DNA of 13,386 nt. It comes from Ramlibacter sp. GTDB lineage: Bacteria; Pseudomonadota; Gammaproteobacteria; Burkholderiales; Burkholderiaceae_C. The translations under genes were made by a program, and so were the position numbers. Shown piece after piece: positions 6,539 to 13,386 of the stretch. Every line of letters begins with the position of its first letter. Positions within the stretch are counted from its first letter, which is position 1. The stretch lies in NCBI GenBank assembly GCA_023701085.1, contig JAMPXR010000025.1, forward strand, positions 1-13,386, given 5' to 3'. The notes beneath the pieces are model-generated. The model worked only from the letters and a program-made list of their open reading frames with translations. It did no database searches and was not told where the DNA came from.

Positions 6539-6558
6539 CGCGCCGCGCCGCGCCGCGC
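6539..6558. repeat. Four tandem copies of the pentamer CGCGC
   Basis: CGCGC is repeated four times without interruption in the 109-bp gap between the secreted-protein gene and the ABC exporter. The surrounding gap shows no clear terminator and no convincing promoter; TATCGT at 6592-6597 is a weak -10 candidate for the exporter. Confidence 0.7.
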
Positions 6559-6604
6559 CTGGGGCCGCACGCTCGAAAGCGCGAAATCGGGTATCGTCGC
6601 GCGC

Positions 6605-7534
6605 ATGCAGGAATCCATCATCTCGGTCTCGGGTCTCTCGAAGACCTATGGGACAGGATTCCGCGCGCTGAGCAACGTCGACCTGGAGATCCGCCGTGGC
6701 GAAATCTTCGCGCTGCTGGGGCCCAACGGAGCCGGCAAGACCACGTTGATCAGCATCGTCTGCGGCATCGTCACCGCCAGCGCAGGCCGGGTGTTGGTCG
6801 ACGGCCATGACATCGCCCGCGACTGGCGCGCGACGCGCTCGCTGATCGGCCTGGTGCCGCAGGAGCTGACCACGGAAGCTTTCGAATCGGTGTGGAACGC
6901 CGTCTCGTTCAGCCGCGGGCTGTTCGGCAAGCCGGCCAAGCCGGCCCACATCGAAAAGGTGTTGAAGGACCTGTCGCTCTGGGACAAGCGGGACAACAAG
7001 ATCATGACGCTGTCCGGCGGCATGAAGCGCCGGCTGCTGATCGCCAAGGCCCTGTCGCACGAGCCGCGCATCCTCTTCCTGGACGAACCGACGGCCGGCG
7101 TGGACGTGACCCTGCGCCAGGAGATGTGGCGGCTGGTGCGCGCGCTGCGCGACACCGGCGTCACGATCATCCTGACCACGCACTACATCGACGAGGCCGA
7201 GGTGATGGCGGACCGCATCGGCGTCATCAACCGGGGCGAGATCATCCTGGTGGAGGAGAAGACCGAACTGATGCGCAAGCTCGGCCAGAAGCAGCTGACG
7301 CTGCAACTGCAGCAGCCGATGGCGGCCATTCCGGCGCAGCTTGCGGCGCTGCCCCTGGAACTGTCGGGCGGCGGCGACGAGCTGACCTACACCTACGACG
7401 CGCACACCGAACATTCGGGCATCGCGGCGCTGCTGGGGCACCTGGACCGGGCCGGCATCGCATTCAAGGACCTGCACACCCGGCAGAGTTCGCTGGAGGA
7501 CATCTTCGTCAGCCTGGTGAGGCCATCGCCATGA
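6605..7534 (+). CDS. yadG: ABC transporter ATP-binding protein, YadG type
   Basis: A 309-residue ATPase subunit of an ABC-2 type exporter. Walker A is GPNGAGKTT (39-47), the Q-loop glutamine is Q86 in LVPQE, the signature is LSGGM (136-140), Walker B is ILFLDEP (156-162) and the switch histidine is H193 in TTHYIDEAE. All ATPase motifs are intact. The region [15 protein letters not shown] and the C-terminal LEDIFVSLV closely resemble E. coli YadG, whose substrate is unknown. The frame is open further upstream, but the first residue making family sense is ATG 6605, ahead of [15 protein letters not shown]; it has no clear ribosome site. It overlaps the permease gene by ATGA at 7531-7534, so the two are translationally coupled. 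Confidence 0.92.
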   Translation: MQESIISVSGLSKTYGTGFRALSNVDLEIRRGEIFALLGPNGAGKTTLISIVCGIVTASAGRVLVDGHDIARDWRATRSLIGLVPQELTTEAFESVWNAVSFSRGLFGKPAKPAHIEKVLKDLSLWDKRDNKIMTLSGGMKRRLLIAKALSHEPRILFLDEPTAGVDVTLRQEMWRLVRALRDTGVTIILTTHYIDEAEVMADRIGVINRGEIILVEEKTELMRKLGQKQLTLQLQQPMAAIPAQLAALPLELSGGGDELTYTYDAHTEHSGIAALLGHLDRAGIAFKDLHTRQSSLEDIFVSLVRPSP

Positions 7535-8292
7535 ACCTGTACGCAGTGCGCGCGATCTACCGCTTCGAGATGGCGCGCGCCTGGCGCACGCTGCTGCAAA
7601 GCATCGTCTCGCCGGTGGTCTCCACGTCGCTGTACTTCGTGGTGTTCGGCGCGGCGATCGGCGCGCGCATCCCCGAGGCGGGCGGGGTCAGCTACGGCGC
7701 CTTCATCGTGCCCGGCCTGGTGATGATGGCGCTGCTGACGCAGAGCGTGTCCAACGCGTCGTTCGGCATTTACTTCCCGAAGTTCACGGGCACCATCTAC
7801 GAACTGCTGTCGGCGCCCGTGTCCACCCTCGAGATCCTGCTGAGCTACGTCGGCGCCGCCGCCACCAAGTCGATCATCCTGGGCGTGATCATCCTCGCGA
7901 CCGCCGCGCTGTTCGTGCCCCTGACCATCCTGCATCCGGGCTGGATGCTGCTGTTCATGGTCCTCACGGCCGTGACCTTCAGCCTGCTCGGGTTCATCAT
8001 CGGCATCTGGGCCGATGGTTTCGAGAAGCTGCAGTTCGTGCCGACCCTGATCATTACGCCGCTGGCGTTCCTGGGCGGCAGCTTCTATTCCATCGACATG
8101 CTGCCGCCGCTGTGGCAGAAGCTGAGCCTGTTCAACCCGGTCGTGTACCTGATCAGCGGCTTCCGCTGGAGCTTCTACGGCAGCGCGGACGTGGGCGTGG
8201 GCATCAGCCTGGCGATGACAGCGCTGTTCCTGGCGATCTGCCTGGCCATCGTCGGCTGGATCTTCAGGACGGGGTACCGGTTGAAGAGCTAG
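7531..8292 (+). CDS. yadH: ABC-2 type transporter permease, YadH type
   Basis: A 253-residue integral inner-membrane protein forming the channel partner of the preceding ATPase. About six hydrophobic segments are visible, near residues 24-46, 57-78, 106-131, 137-160, 170-188 and 225-247. Conserved family phrases are [42 protein letters not shown] and [13 protein letters not shown], the last two matching YadH well. GGTGAGG lies eight bases before the ATG. Substrate is unknown; lipid, polysaccharide or drug export have been considered for the wider family. The 3' end overlaps the convergent CoA-transferase gene by 29 bp. Confidence 0.92.
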   Translation: MNLYAVRAIYRFEMARAWRTLLQSIVSPVVSTSLYFVVFGAAIGARIPEAGGVSYGAFIVPGLVMMALLTQSVSNASFGIYFPKFTGTIYELLSAPVSTLEILLSYVGAAATKSIILGVIILATAALFVPLTILHPGWMLLFMVLTAVTFSLLGFIIGIWADGFEKLQFVPTLIITPLAFLGGSFYSIDMLPPLWQKLSLFNPVVYLISGFRWSFYGSADVGVGISLAMTALFLAICLAIVGWIFRTGYRLKS

Positions 8293-9610
8293 CGTCCGGC
8301 GCAGCCCAGCCGCCCAGGTCGAAATGCCGGATCTGGCGCACCTCGCGGGCGAGTTCGGCGCGGAAGTCCGGATGCGCGATCGAGATCAGCGCCTGCGCGC
8401 GCTGTTTCAGGTTCAGGCCGTGCAGGTCGACGATGCCGTATTCGGTGGCGACGTATTGCACGTGGCCGCGCGTGGTGACCACGCCGGCGCCGGGCTTGAG
8501 CGTGGACACGATGCGCGACACCTGGCCGCCGGCGGCGGTCGAGGGCAGCGCGATGATCGCCTTGCCGCCCTCGGACAGCACCGCGCCGCGGATGAAGTCC
8601 ATCTGCCCGCCGATGCCCGAGTAGATGCGATGCCCGATGGAATCGGCGCACACCTGGCCCGTCAGGTCGATCTCCAGCGCCGCGTTGATCGCCACCACCC
8701 GCGGGTTCTTGCGGATCAGCGCGGTGTCGTTGGTACGGTCGCAGGGGTGGAATTCGACCAGCTGGTTGTCGTGCACGAAATCGAACAGCGCGCGCGTGCC
8801 GTTGACGAAGCTCGTCACCGTGCGTCCCGGATGGACTTTCTTGCGCCGGTTGTTCACCACGCCCGACTCCATCAAGGGCACCAGCAGGTCGGAGAACATC
8901 TCGGTGTGCACGCCCAGGTCATGCTTGTTGCCCAGGCGGCTCAGTACCGCGTTCGGGATGGCGCCAATGCCCATCTGCAGCGTGGAGCCGTCCTCCACCA
9001 GCGCGGCGATGTGCTCGCCGATCCGGTCGGCCTCGGGGCCGATCTCGCCGGCGGGCGCTTGGTGCAGCGGCCGGTCGGTGTGCACGAAGGCCGTGACGCG
9101 GTCGAACGGGACGCTGCTCGCGCCGTGCGTGCGCGGCATCTGCTCGTTGATCTCCGCGAGGACGATGGCGGCATGCTCGGTGGCCGTCTTGGCCGCGTCG
9201 ATCGAGGTGCCCAGCGTGCACAGCCCGTGCTCGTCGGGCGGCGACAGCGACACCAGCGCCGCGTCCAGCGGCACGCGCCGCGTGGCGAACAGCGCGGGCA
9301 CGTCCGAGAGAAAGACCGGCACGAAGAACGCGCGGCCTTCCTCGACCGGCCCGCGCAGGCCCTGGTCGGTGAAGAGCGGGTTCGAGATGAAGGCGTCGGC
9401 GTAATGCGCCTGCGCAAAGCGGCACGGGCCGCTCAGATGCAGGTGGAACAGCTCCACGCCCTCGAGGTCGGTGCGCTCGACCATGGCGTCCAGCAGGGTG
9501 GTCGGGGTGGCGGCCGCGCCATGGACGAAGACCTTGTGGCGGCTCTTGAGGTGGGCAAGGACATCGCGCGCGCTGACCGCGCGCCGCTCCCAGCCGGGGT
9601 ATCGCTTCAT
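8264..9610 (-). CDS. Acetyl-CoA hydrolase/transferase family protein (4-hydroxybutyrate CoA-transferase-like)
   Basis: A 448-residue class I CoA-transferase that moves CoA between acetyl-CoA or similar and a short carboxylic acid, or hydrolyses acetyl-CoA. The likely catalytic glutamate is E237 in [10 protein letters not shown], the position that forms the glutamyl-CoA thioester in this family. The glycine-rich segments [10 protein letters not shown] (214-223) and [10 protein letters not shown] (330-339), and EYGIVDLHG (390-398), are family hallmarks. Length agrees with 4-hydroxybutyrate and butyrate:acetate CoA-transferases. Start ATG 9610 has no obvious Shine-Dalgarno. It is divergent from a LysR gene across 155 bp, so LysR control is expected. 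The substrate cannot be told from sequence. Confidence 0.88.
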   Translation of the reverse strand: MKRYPGWERRAVSARDVLAHLKSRHKVFVHGAAATPTTLLDAMVERTDLEGVELFHLHLSGPCRFAQAHYADAFISNPLFTDQGLRGPVEEGRAFFVPVFLSDVPALFATRRVPLDAALVSLSPPDEHGLCTLGTSIDAAKTATEHAAIVLAEINEQMPRTHGASSVPFDRVTAFVHTDRPLHQAPAGEIGPEADRIGEHIAALVEDGSTLQMGIGAIPNAVLSRLGNKHDLGVHTEMFSDLLVPLMESGVVNNRRKKVHPGRTVTSFVNGTRALFDFVHDNQLVEFHPCDRTNDTALIRKNPRVVAINAALEIDLTGQVCADSIGHRIYSGIGGQMDFIRGAVLSEGGKAIIALPSTAAGGQVSRIVSTLKPGAGVVTTRGHVQYVATEYGIVDLHGLNLKQRAQALISIAHPDFRAELAREVRQIRHFDLGGWAAPDASSSTGTPS

Positions 9611-9648
9611 GGGTATGGAGGTGGTGATGGGACCGTCGGAGCTTGCAG

Positions 9649-9654
9649 ATTATC
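9649..9654 (-). promoter_or_regulatory. Candidate -10 element for the CoA-transferase gene
   Basis: GATAAT on the minus strand (9654-9649) matches the -10 consensus at five of six bases and would start transcription near 9642, giving a leader of about 32 nt. No -35 is visible 17 bases upstream (CGCGAC), which fits a promoter that needs an activator such as the divergent LysR protein. No clear T-N11-A LysR box could be chosen by eye in 9611-9765. Confidence 0.35.
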
Positions 9655-9765
9655 AGTTCCGCATTGCGCCGGTCGCGGGCGCGACGCGAAGCGGGGCCCA
9701 GCGCGTCCGTTCCGCCTGGGATAAAGTACCTGGAAGTCACCCGACTGTGCTCGAAACCGGAACAA

Positions 9766-10665
9766 ATGGACAAATTCCAGGAGATGCGGGTCTTTGCCGC
9801 CGTGGTGGAGGCGGGCAGCTTCGTGGGCGCCTCCGACGCGCTCGACATGTCCAAGCCGGCCGTTTCGCGCTATGTGGCCGACCTGGAGGCGCGGCTGGAG
9901 GTGCGCCTGTTGCACCGCACGACGCGCAAGCTCTCGCTCACGCCGGAAGGCGAGGTCTTCTACACGCGCTGCCGGCAGCTGCTGTCCAACATCGAGGAAG
10001 CCGAGGCCGAGATCACCTCGCGCAGCGGCGAAGCCACAGGGCAGCTCAAGGTCAGCGCGCCGGTGTCCTTCGGCCTGCTGCACCTGGCGCCGCTGTGGGC
10101 CGAGTTCATGGCGCGCCATCCCAAGGTCACGCTGGACCTGACGCTGTCGGACCGGATGGTGGACCTGGTGGAAGAAGGTTTCGACCTCGCGGTGCGCATT
10201 GCGCGGCTGCCGAACTCGTCCCTCATCAGCCGCAAGCTCTCGTCCACCCGCATGATCCTGTGCGCCTCGCCCAAGTACCTGAAGAGGCACGGCACGCCGG
10301 CGCACCCGTCGGAACTGGCGCGCCACACCATCGCGGCCTACAGCCTGCTGTCGATGGGCGAGGTCTGGGAGTTCGACGGACCGCAGGGACGCGTGGCGAT
10401 CAAGGTCGACCCCCGCATGCGCACCAACAGCGGCGACACCTGCCGTGCCGTCGCGCTGCGCCATGAGGCGCTCGTGATCCAGCCTTCGTTCCTGGTCGGC
10501 GAAGACATCCGCTCCGGCGCCCTGCTGGAGATCCTGCCCGAATTCCGATCCATGGAGATGGGCATCTATGCGATGTACCCGACGCGCAAGCACGTGCTGC
10601 CGAAGGTGAGGCTGCTGATCGATTACCTGGTGGAAGCCTTCAAGGTTCCACGCTGGATCGATTGA
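9766..10665 (+). CDS. LysR-family transcriptional regulator
   Basis: A 299-residue LysR regulator. The winged helix-turn-helix covers about residues 1-60 (FAAVVEAGSF, AVSRYVADLEARL, LLHRTTRKLSLTPEG). The ligand-binding domain follows from about 90, beginning GQLKVSAPVSFG and including the DLAVRI motif. This N-terminal pattern is the CrgA/DsdC-like subgroup common in proteobacteria. The frame is open back to 9643, but ATG 9766 gives the standard family N-terminus (MDKFQEMRVFAAVV) and has GGAA six bases upstream. It is divergent from the CoA-transferase, the usual arrangement of a LysR gene with its target. The 3' end converges on the sigma factor gene with 35 bp between. Confidence 0.92.
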   Translation: MDKFQEMRVFAAVVEAGSFVGASDALDMSKPAVSRYVADLEARLEVRLLHRTTRKLSLTPEGEVFYTRCRQLLSNIEEAEAEITSRSGEATGQLKVSAPVSFGLLHLAPLWAEFMARHPKVTLDLTLSDRMVDLVEEGFDLAVRIARLPNSSLISRKLSSTRMILCASPKYLKRHGTPAHPSELARHTIAAYSLLSMGEVWEFDGPQGRVAIKVDPRMRTNSGDTCRAVALRHEALVIQPSFLVGEDIRSGALLEILPEFRSMEMGIYAMYPTRKHVLPKVRLLIDYLVEAFKVPRWID

Positions 10666-10669
10666 GCGG

Positions 10670-10687
10670 CCCCGCGGATAGGCGGGG
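10670..10687. terminator. Weak hairpin between convergent LysR and sigma-factor genes
   Basis: CCCCGC (10670-10675) pairs with GCGGGG (10682-10687) around a 6-nt loop, in the 35-bp gap between two converging stop codons. Position suggests a bidirectional terminator. No T-run follows on either strand, so intrinsic termination is doubtful. Confidence 0.35.
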
Positions 10688-10700
10688 GCGCTTGCGGCCC

Positions 10701-11969
10701 CTACAGCCCGCGGGCGCGCGCCAGCAGCAGTTCGCGCTCGCGCGCGTTCGCGGTCAGCGAAGCGGCACGCTCGAACTCGGCCCGCGCCTCGTCCTTGCGG
10801 CCCAGTTTCGCCAGCAGGTCGCCGCGCACGCTCGGCAGCCATTGGTAGCTGCGCAGCGATTTCTCGCGCGTCAACCCGTCGACGATTTCCATCCCGGCGG
10901 CTGCCCCGAAAGCCATGGCCACCGCCACGGCACGATTGAGCTGCACCACCGGGGACGGCGCCAGCCGCGCCAGCGCGTCGTACAGCGCGGCGATGCGCGG
11001 CCAGTCCGTGTCGGCGGCCACATGCGCGCGCGCATGGCAGGCGGCAATGGCGGCCTGCAGGGCATAGGGGCCCAGGCCGCCGGCGCCCAGCGACTCGGCG
11101 CGTTCGAGCGCCGCCAGGCCGCGGCGGATCAGCAGCGGGTCCCAGCGGGCCCGGTCCTGCTCCAGCAGCAGCACCGGCCGCCCCGCCGCGTCCACGCGCG
11201 CCGCCGCGCGCGAGGCCTGCAACTCCATCAGCGCCACCAGGCCGTGCACTTCCGACTGGCCGGACGCCAGCTCCGCCAGCATCCGGCCCAGCCGCAGCGC
11301 TTCGTCGCACAGCGCGGGACGCATCCAGTCCTCGCCGGCCGTGGCGGTGTAGCCTTCGTTGAAGATCAGGTACACCGCCTCCAGCACGGACGCGAGGCGC
11401 TCGCCCAGGGCATCGACAGGCGGCAGCTCGAACGGCACGCGCGCCTCGCCCAGCGTGCGCTTGGCACGCACGATGCGCTGCGCGACGGTGGGCTCCGGCA
11501 CCAGGCAGGCACGCGCGATCTCGTGGGTCGTCAGGCCGCCCAGCAGCTTCAAGGTCAGCGCCACCCTCGCCTCGGTGGACAGCACCGGGTGGCACGCCGT
11601 GAAGATCAGCCGCAGCAGGTCGTCGTCGATCCGGTCGGCCCGCGCATCGTCCAGCGCGTCCACGAAATCCGGCACCACCAGCGCCTCCCGCGCTTCCAGG
11701 TCGCGGCCGATTTCCTCCAGTTTGCCCTGCAGGGTCTTGTCGCGCCGCAAGCGGTCCAGCGCGCGGTTGCGCGCGGTGGTCATCAACCAGGCGCCCGGGT
11801 TGCGGGGAACGCCCTGCACCGGCCAGTGTTCCAGCGCCGCCACCAGCGCGTCCTGCGCCAGTTCTTCGGCCAAGCCGACGTCGCGCACCATGTGCGCCAC
11901 CCCGGCGACGATCTTGGCGGATTCGAGGCGCCAGACCGTGGCGATCGCCTGGTGCGTGGCCGAATGCAT
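10701..11969 (-). CDS. ECF-type sigma factor, ECF42 group, with long C-terminal extension
   Basis: A 422-residue sigma factor, more than twice the size of ordinary ECF sigmas. Sigma region 2 spans about 12-80 (GLAEELAQDALVAALEHWP, NPGAWLMTTARNRALDRLRR) and region 4 about 120-175 (TLKLLGGLTTHEIARACLVP, TVAQRIVRAKRTLGE). A C-terminal extension follows from about 185, with LASVLEAVYLIFNEGYTA and, near 340, SPVVQLNRAVAVAMA, ending in a TPR-like helical region. This architecture is that of ECF42, in which the extension regulates activity and no anti-sigma factor is needed. No anti-sigma gene is present here. It is 24 bp after a glyoxalase-like gene and downstream of two DGPF genes, the usual ECF42 partners. 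No Shine-Dalgarno is visible at ATG 11969, suggesting coupling to the gene before it. Confidence 0.9.
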   Translation of the reverse strand: MHSATHQAIATVWRLESAKIVAGVAHMVRDVGLAEELAQDALVAALEHWPVQGVPRNPGAWLMTTARNRALDRLRRDKTLQGKLEEIGRDLEAREALVVPDFVDALDDARADRIDDDLLRLIFTACHPVLSTEARVALTLKLLGGLTTHEIARACLVPEPTVAQRIVRAKRTLGEARVPFELPPVDALGERLASVLEAVYLIFNEGYTATAGEDWMRPALCDEALRLGRMLAELASGQSEVHGLVALMELQASRAAARVDAAGRPVLLLEQDRARWDPLLIRRGLAALERAESLGAGGLGPYALQAAIAACHARAHVAADTDWPRIAALYDALARLAPSPVVQLNRAVAVAMAFGAAAGMEIVDGLTREKSLRSYQWLPSVRGDLLAKLGRKDEARAEFERAASLTANARERELLLARARGL

Positions 11970-11993
11970 GCGCGGCGCGCGAAGCGGTCGTCG

Positions 11994-12404
11994 CTAGGCT
12001 TGCGGGGGTGCCGCGTGCGGGTCCATGTAGACGAGCTCCCAGCCGTGCCCGTCCAGGTCCTCGAAGCCGTGGCCGTACATGAAGCCGTGGTCCTGCGGTG
12101 CGTTGGGCGCCTTGCCGCCGGCGGCCAGCGCCTTGCGCACGAGCTCGTCGACCTCGGCGCGGCTCTCGCACGACAGGCACACCAGCACCTCGGTGCCCTT
12201 GCTCGCGTCGGCCACGGGCTTCTTCGTGAAGGTCTGAAAGAACGGTTCGGTCAGCAGCATGGCGTAGATGCCGTCGGCGATCACCATGCAGGCGCCCGAT
12301 TCATTGGTGAATTGCGGATTGAATCCGAATCCGAGCCGGCCGAAGAACGCCTTGGCGCGTTCGAGGTCCTTGACGGGAAGATTGACGAAGATCTGGCGTG
12401 ACAT
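11994..12404 (-). CDS. Glyoxalase/VOC-fold protein
   Basis: A 136-residue single-copy VOC (vicinal oxygen chelate) protein of the type often labelled lactoylglutathione lyase-like. The first beta-alpha module is FVNLPVKDLERAKAFFGRLG (residues 6-25) and the second ends in GHGWELVYMDP (119-129), where E123 is the usual metal ligand position. The segment FMYGHGFEDLDGH is typical of the COG3607 branch. ATG 12404 is chosen because AAAGGA lies six bases upstream; the frame runs on to 12614 without family similarity. It lies in the ECF42/DGPF operon, 68 bp after the second DGPF gene. True glyoxalase activity is not implied: related proteins include resistance proteins and isomerases. Confidence 0.85.
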   Translation of the reverse strand: MSRQIFVNLPVKDLERAKAFFGRLGFGFNPQFTNESGACMVIADGIYAMLLTEPFFQTFTKKPVADASKGTEVLVCLSCESRAEVDELVRKALAAGGKAPNAPQDHGFMYGHGFEDLDGHGWELVYMDPHAAPPQA

Positions 12405-12472
12405 GGAACATCCTTTCTGGTCGACGATGACGCCGCCACCGATGGCTTCGCGCCCGGCACGTGCGCCCTCCC

Positions 12473-12895
12473 TCACTTGACGCCGAGTTCCTTGAAACGG
12501 TCGGCGGTCGCGGGCTCGATGAGGTCCTCGAAGTCCTCCATCTCGTAGAGCTGGCGCACCTCGATCTCGGCGTCGCGGTTCTCGCCCACGGGGTTGGGAA
12601 AGCGGCGCGACCACTCCAGCGCCTCCGCGCGATCGCGCACCTGGATCAAGGTGTAGCCGGCGATCAGTTCCTTGCTTTCGGTGAACGGCCCGTCCACCAC
12701 GGTGCGCCGCTGCCCGTCATAGCGCACGCGCCAGCCTTTGCTGCTGGGCTGCAGGCCGGAAGCGTCGAGCAGCACGCCGGCCTTGGCCAGCTGTTCGTGG
12801 TAGTCCGCCATGGCGGCGAACAGCTTCTCGCTTTCGTCGGGAAAGCGCCCTGCCTCCGAGTCCGGGGTGGCTTTGACGATGATCATGAATCGCAT
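12473..12895 (-). CDS. YCII-related DGPF-domain protein (copy 2)
   Basis: A 140-residue YCII-like protein with a ferredoxin-like alpha/beta fold. The signature VVDGPF has D68, G69, P70 and F71, followed by TESKELIAGY. The N-terminal strand MRFMIIVKA and the C-terminal extension EMEDFEDLIEPATADRF are as in longer DGPF proteins. The biochemical function of the family is unknown. ATG 12895 has a strong AAGGAG five bases upstream, the best ribosome site in this operon. It has its own candidate ECF42-type promoter at 12954-12980, and precedes the VOC gene by 68 bp. It shares the D68-F71 position with copy 1 but is otherwise divergent. Confidence 0.9.
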   Translation of the reverse strand: MRFMIIVKATPDSEAGRFPDESEKLFAAMADYHEQLAKAGVLLDASGLQPSSKGWRVRYDGQRRTVVDGPFTESKELIAGYTLIQVRDRAEALEWSRRFPNPVGENRDAEIEVRQLYEMEDFEDLIEPATADRFKELGVK

Positions 12896-12953
12896 GGGTG
12901 CTCCTTGGCTGTCGGTTTGCGAAGCGGCCGGAAAAGCGCGCTCCTGATCACAC

Positions 12954-12980
12954 GACGAAAGTCGCCGGCGCGGATCGACA
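12954..12980 (-). promoter_or_regulatory. Candidate ECF42-dependent promoter upstream of DGPF copy 2
   Basis: On the minus strand TGTCGA (12980-12975) is followed by exactly 17 nt and then CGTC (12957-12954). TGTCGA is the -35 reported for ECF42 sigma factors that drive DGPF genes, with a short CGA/TC-type -10. The predicted promoter would read DGPF copy 2, the VOC gene and the sigma factor gene itself. The match is exact at the -35 and plausible at the -10. Confidence 0.55.
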
Positions 12981-12988
12981 GCGCCGGC
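12964..12988. repeat. Perfect 8-bp GC hairpin surrounding the candidate -35
   Basis: GCCGGCGC (12964-12971) and GCGCCGGC (12981-12988) are perfect reverse complements with a 9-nt loop that contains the TGTCGA box. It starts 12 nt after the stop of DGPF copy 1 on the minus strand and is followed by GACTTTCG, a poor T-run. It may be a leaky terminator for copy 1, a protein-binding palindrome, or both. Confidence 0.6.
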
Positions 12989-12999
12989 TACGCATGGCG

Positions 13000-13353
13000 C
13001 TACGTATAGCAGGGGCCCACGGCGCGCACCTCGACCGTGGCCCATTCGGCCGCCGGGCACTCGCGCGCGATCGCGACCGCCTCGTCGCGCGTGGGCACAT
13101 CCACGAGGAAGAAGCCGCCAATCATCTCCTTGGCTTCGGCGAACGGCCCGTCCAGGACTTGCGCGCGCCCACCGCTGACCGAGACGCGCACCGCGCCATC
13201 CTGGGACGCGAGGGACTCCACCGCGCGCAATACGCCGCGCGATCGCAGCTCGGCGGCAAAGCGCAGCATGCGCCCGTACACGGCCTCGCCTTCGACGCGG
13301 CCGCGGATCTCGCGCTGGCCTACCCGCTCGTGGATCAGCAGCATGTACGGCAT
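13000..13353 (-). CDS. YCII-related DGPF-domain protein (copy 1)
   Basis: A 117-residue YCII-like protein of unknown function. The signature VLDGPF has D68-F71, followed by AEAKEMIGGFFLVDVPT, with conserved helix RDEAVAIARECP and C-terminal VEVRAVGP. It is shorter than copy 2 and lacks its C-terminal tail. Start ATG 13353 has no Shine-Dalgarno. A -10-like TATCAT at 13368-13363 would begin transcription within a few bases of it, so translation may be leaderless; its -35 would fall at the edge of the window. ATG 13344 is the alternative start. It heads the visible part of the ECF42 module; more genes or the promoter may lie beyond the window. Confidence 0.88.
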   Translation of the reverse strand: MPYMLLIHERVGQREIRGRVEGEAVYGRMLRFAAELRSRGVLRAVESLASQDGAVRVSVSGGRAQVLDGPFAEAKEMIGGFFLVDVPTRDEAVAIARECPAAEWATVEVRAVGPCYT

Positions 13354-13386
13354 GGGAGGCGCATGATAAGCGACATCCGCAAGCCC

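Noticed and set aside
9607..12180. 857-codon open frame on the minus strand
   Set aside because: It crosses the LysR gene in antisense, an intergenic gap and the sigma and VOC genes out of frame. Its composition is Arg/Ala/Gly-rich low-complexity sequence with no domain.
10662..12401. Long plus-strand open frame over the sigma factor and VOC genes
   Set aside because: Antisense to two well-recognised genes, with repetitive Arg/Gln/Ala/His composition and no recognisable motif.
13370..13375. TGTCGC on the minus strand as a second ECF42 -35 upstream of DGPF copy 1
   Set aside because: One mismatch to TGTCGA, and a 17-nt spacer would put the -10 inside the start codon region, with no CGTC or CGA motif there.
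1..13386. CRISPR array, tRNA/rRNA gene, insertion sequence, toxin-antitoxin or phage defence genes
   Set aside because: No regular spacer repeats, tRNA cloverleaf, transposase motif or nuclease/antitoxin pair was found on reading both strands; nearly all sequence is accounted for by metabolic, transport and regulatory genes.

Overview
The window is GC-rich, densely coded chromosomal DNA, most likely from a member of the Burkholderiales (Betaproteobacteria). The basis is high GC in third codon positions, a small secreted DUF4148-like protein typical of that order, and a mix of RpiR, LysR and ECF regulators with catabolic genes. No 16S, tRNA, insertion sequence, phage gene or CRISPR array was seen, and the species cannot be fixed from the sequence alone.

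Layout. (1) Positions 28-5959, minus strand: a self-contained five-gene operon. It runs from an RpiR/SIS regulator through an M20 carbamoylase-type amidase, a nitrilase-fold D-carbamoylase and a threonine-synthase-like PLP enzyme to a TrpB-like PLP enzyme. Gaps are 10-20 bp. A promoter with two related AT-rich operator-like sites 30 bp apart lies at the head, and a hairpin with a T-rich tail closes the unit at 28-60. (2) Positions 5995-6495, plus strand: a divergent small secreted protein, preceded by four 11-bp-spaced half-sites resembling PmrA/QseB boxes. (3) Positions 6605-8292, plus strand: a YadG/YadH-type ABC exporter pair, translationally coupled. (4) Positions 8264-10665: an acetyl-CoA hydrolase / 4-hydroxybutyrate CoA-transferase family gene (minus), divergent from a LysR regulator (plus). 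The CoA-transferase 3' end overlaps the exporter permease 3' end by 29 bp. (5) Positions 10701-13353, minus strand: an ECF42-type sigma factor with a long C-terminal extension, behind a glyoxalase/VOC protein and two YCII/DGPF proteins. A putative ECF42 promoter lies between the two DGPF genes, its -35 inside the loop of a perfect GC hairpin.

How the genes may work together. The most interesting unit is the first operon. Two unrelated decarbamoylating enzymes (an M20 type, usually L-selective, and a nitrilase type, D-selective in its close homologue) would release amino acids from N-carbamoyl or ureido compounds. Two fold-type-II PLP enzymes could then convert the amino acid by elimination or replacement. 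No hydantoinase and no transporter are present, and promoter and terminator bracket exactly these five genes. This looks like a dedicated catabolic route for a ureido-amino acid whose identity is unknown. The last module matches the known pairing of ECF42 sigma factors with DGPF proteins and is probably self-regulated; the natural role of DGPF proteins remains obscure.
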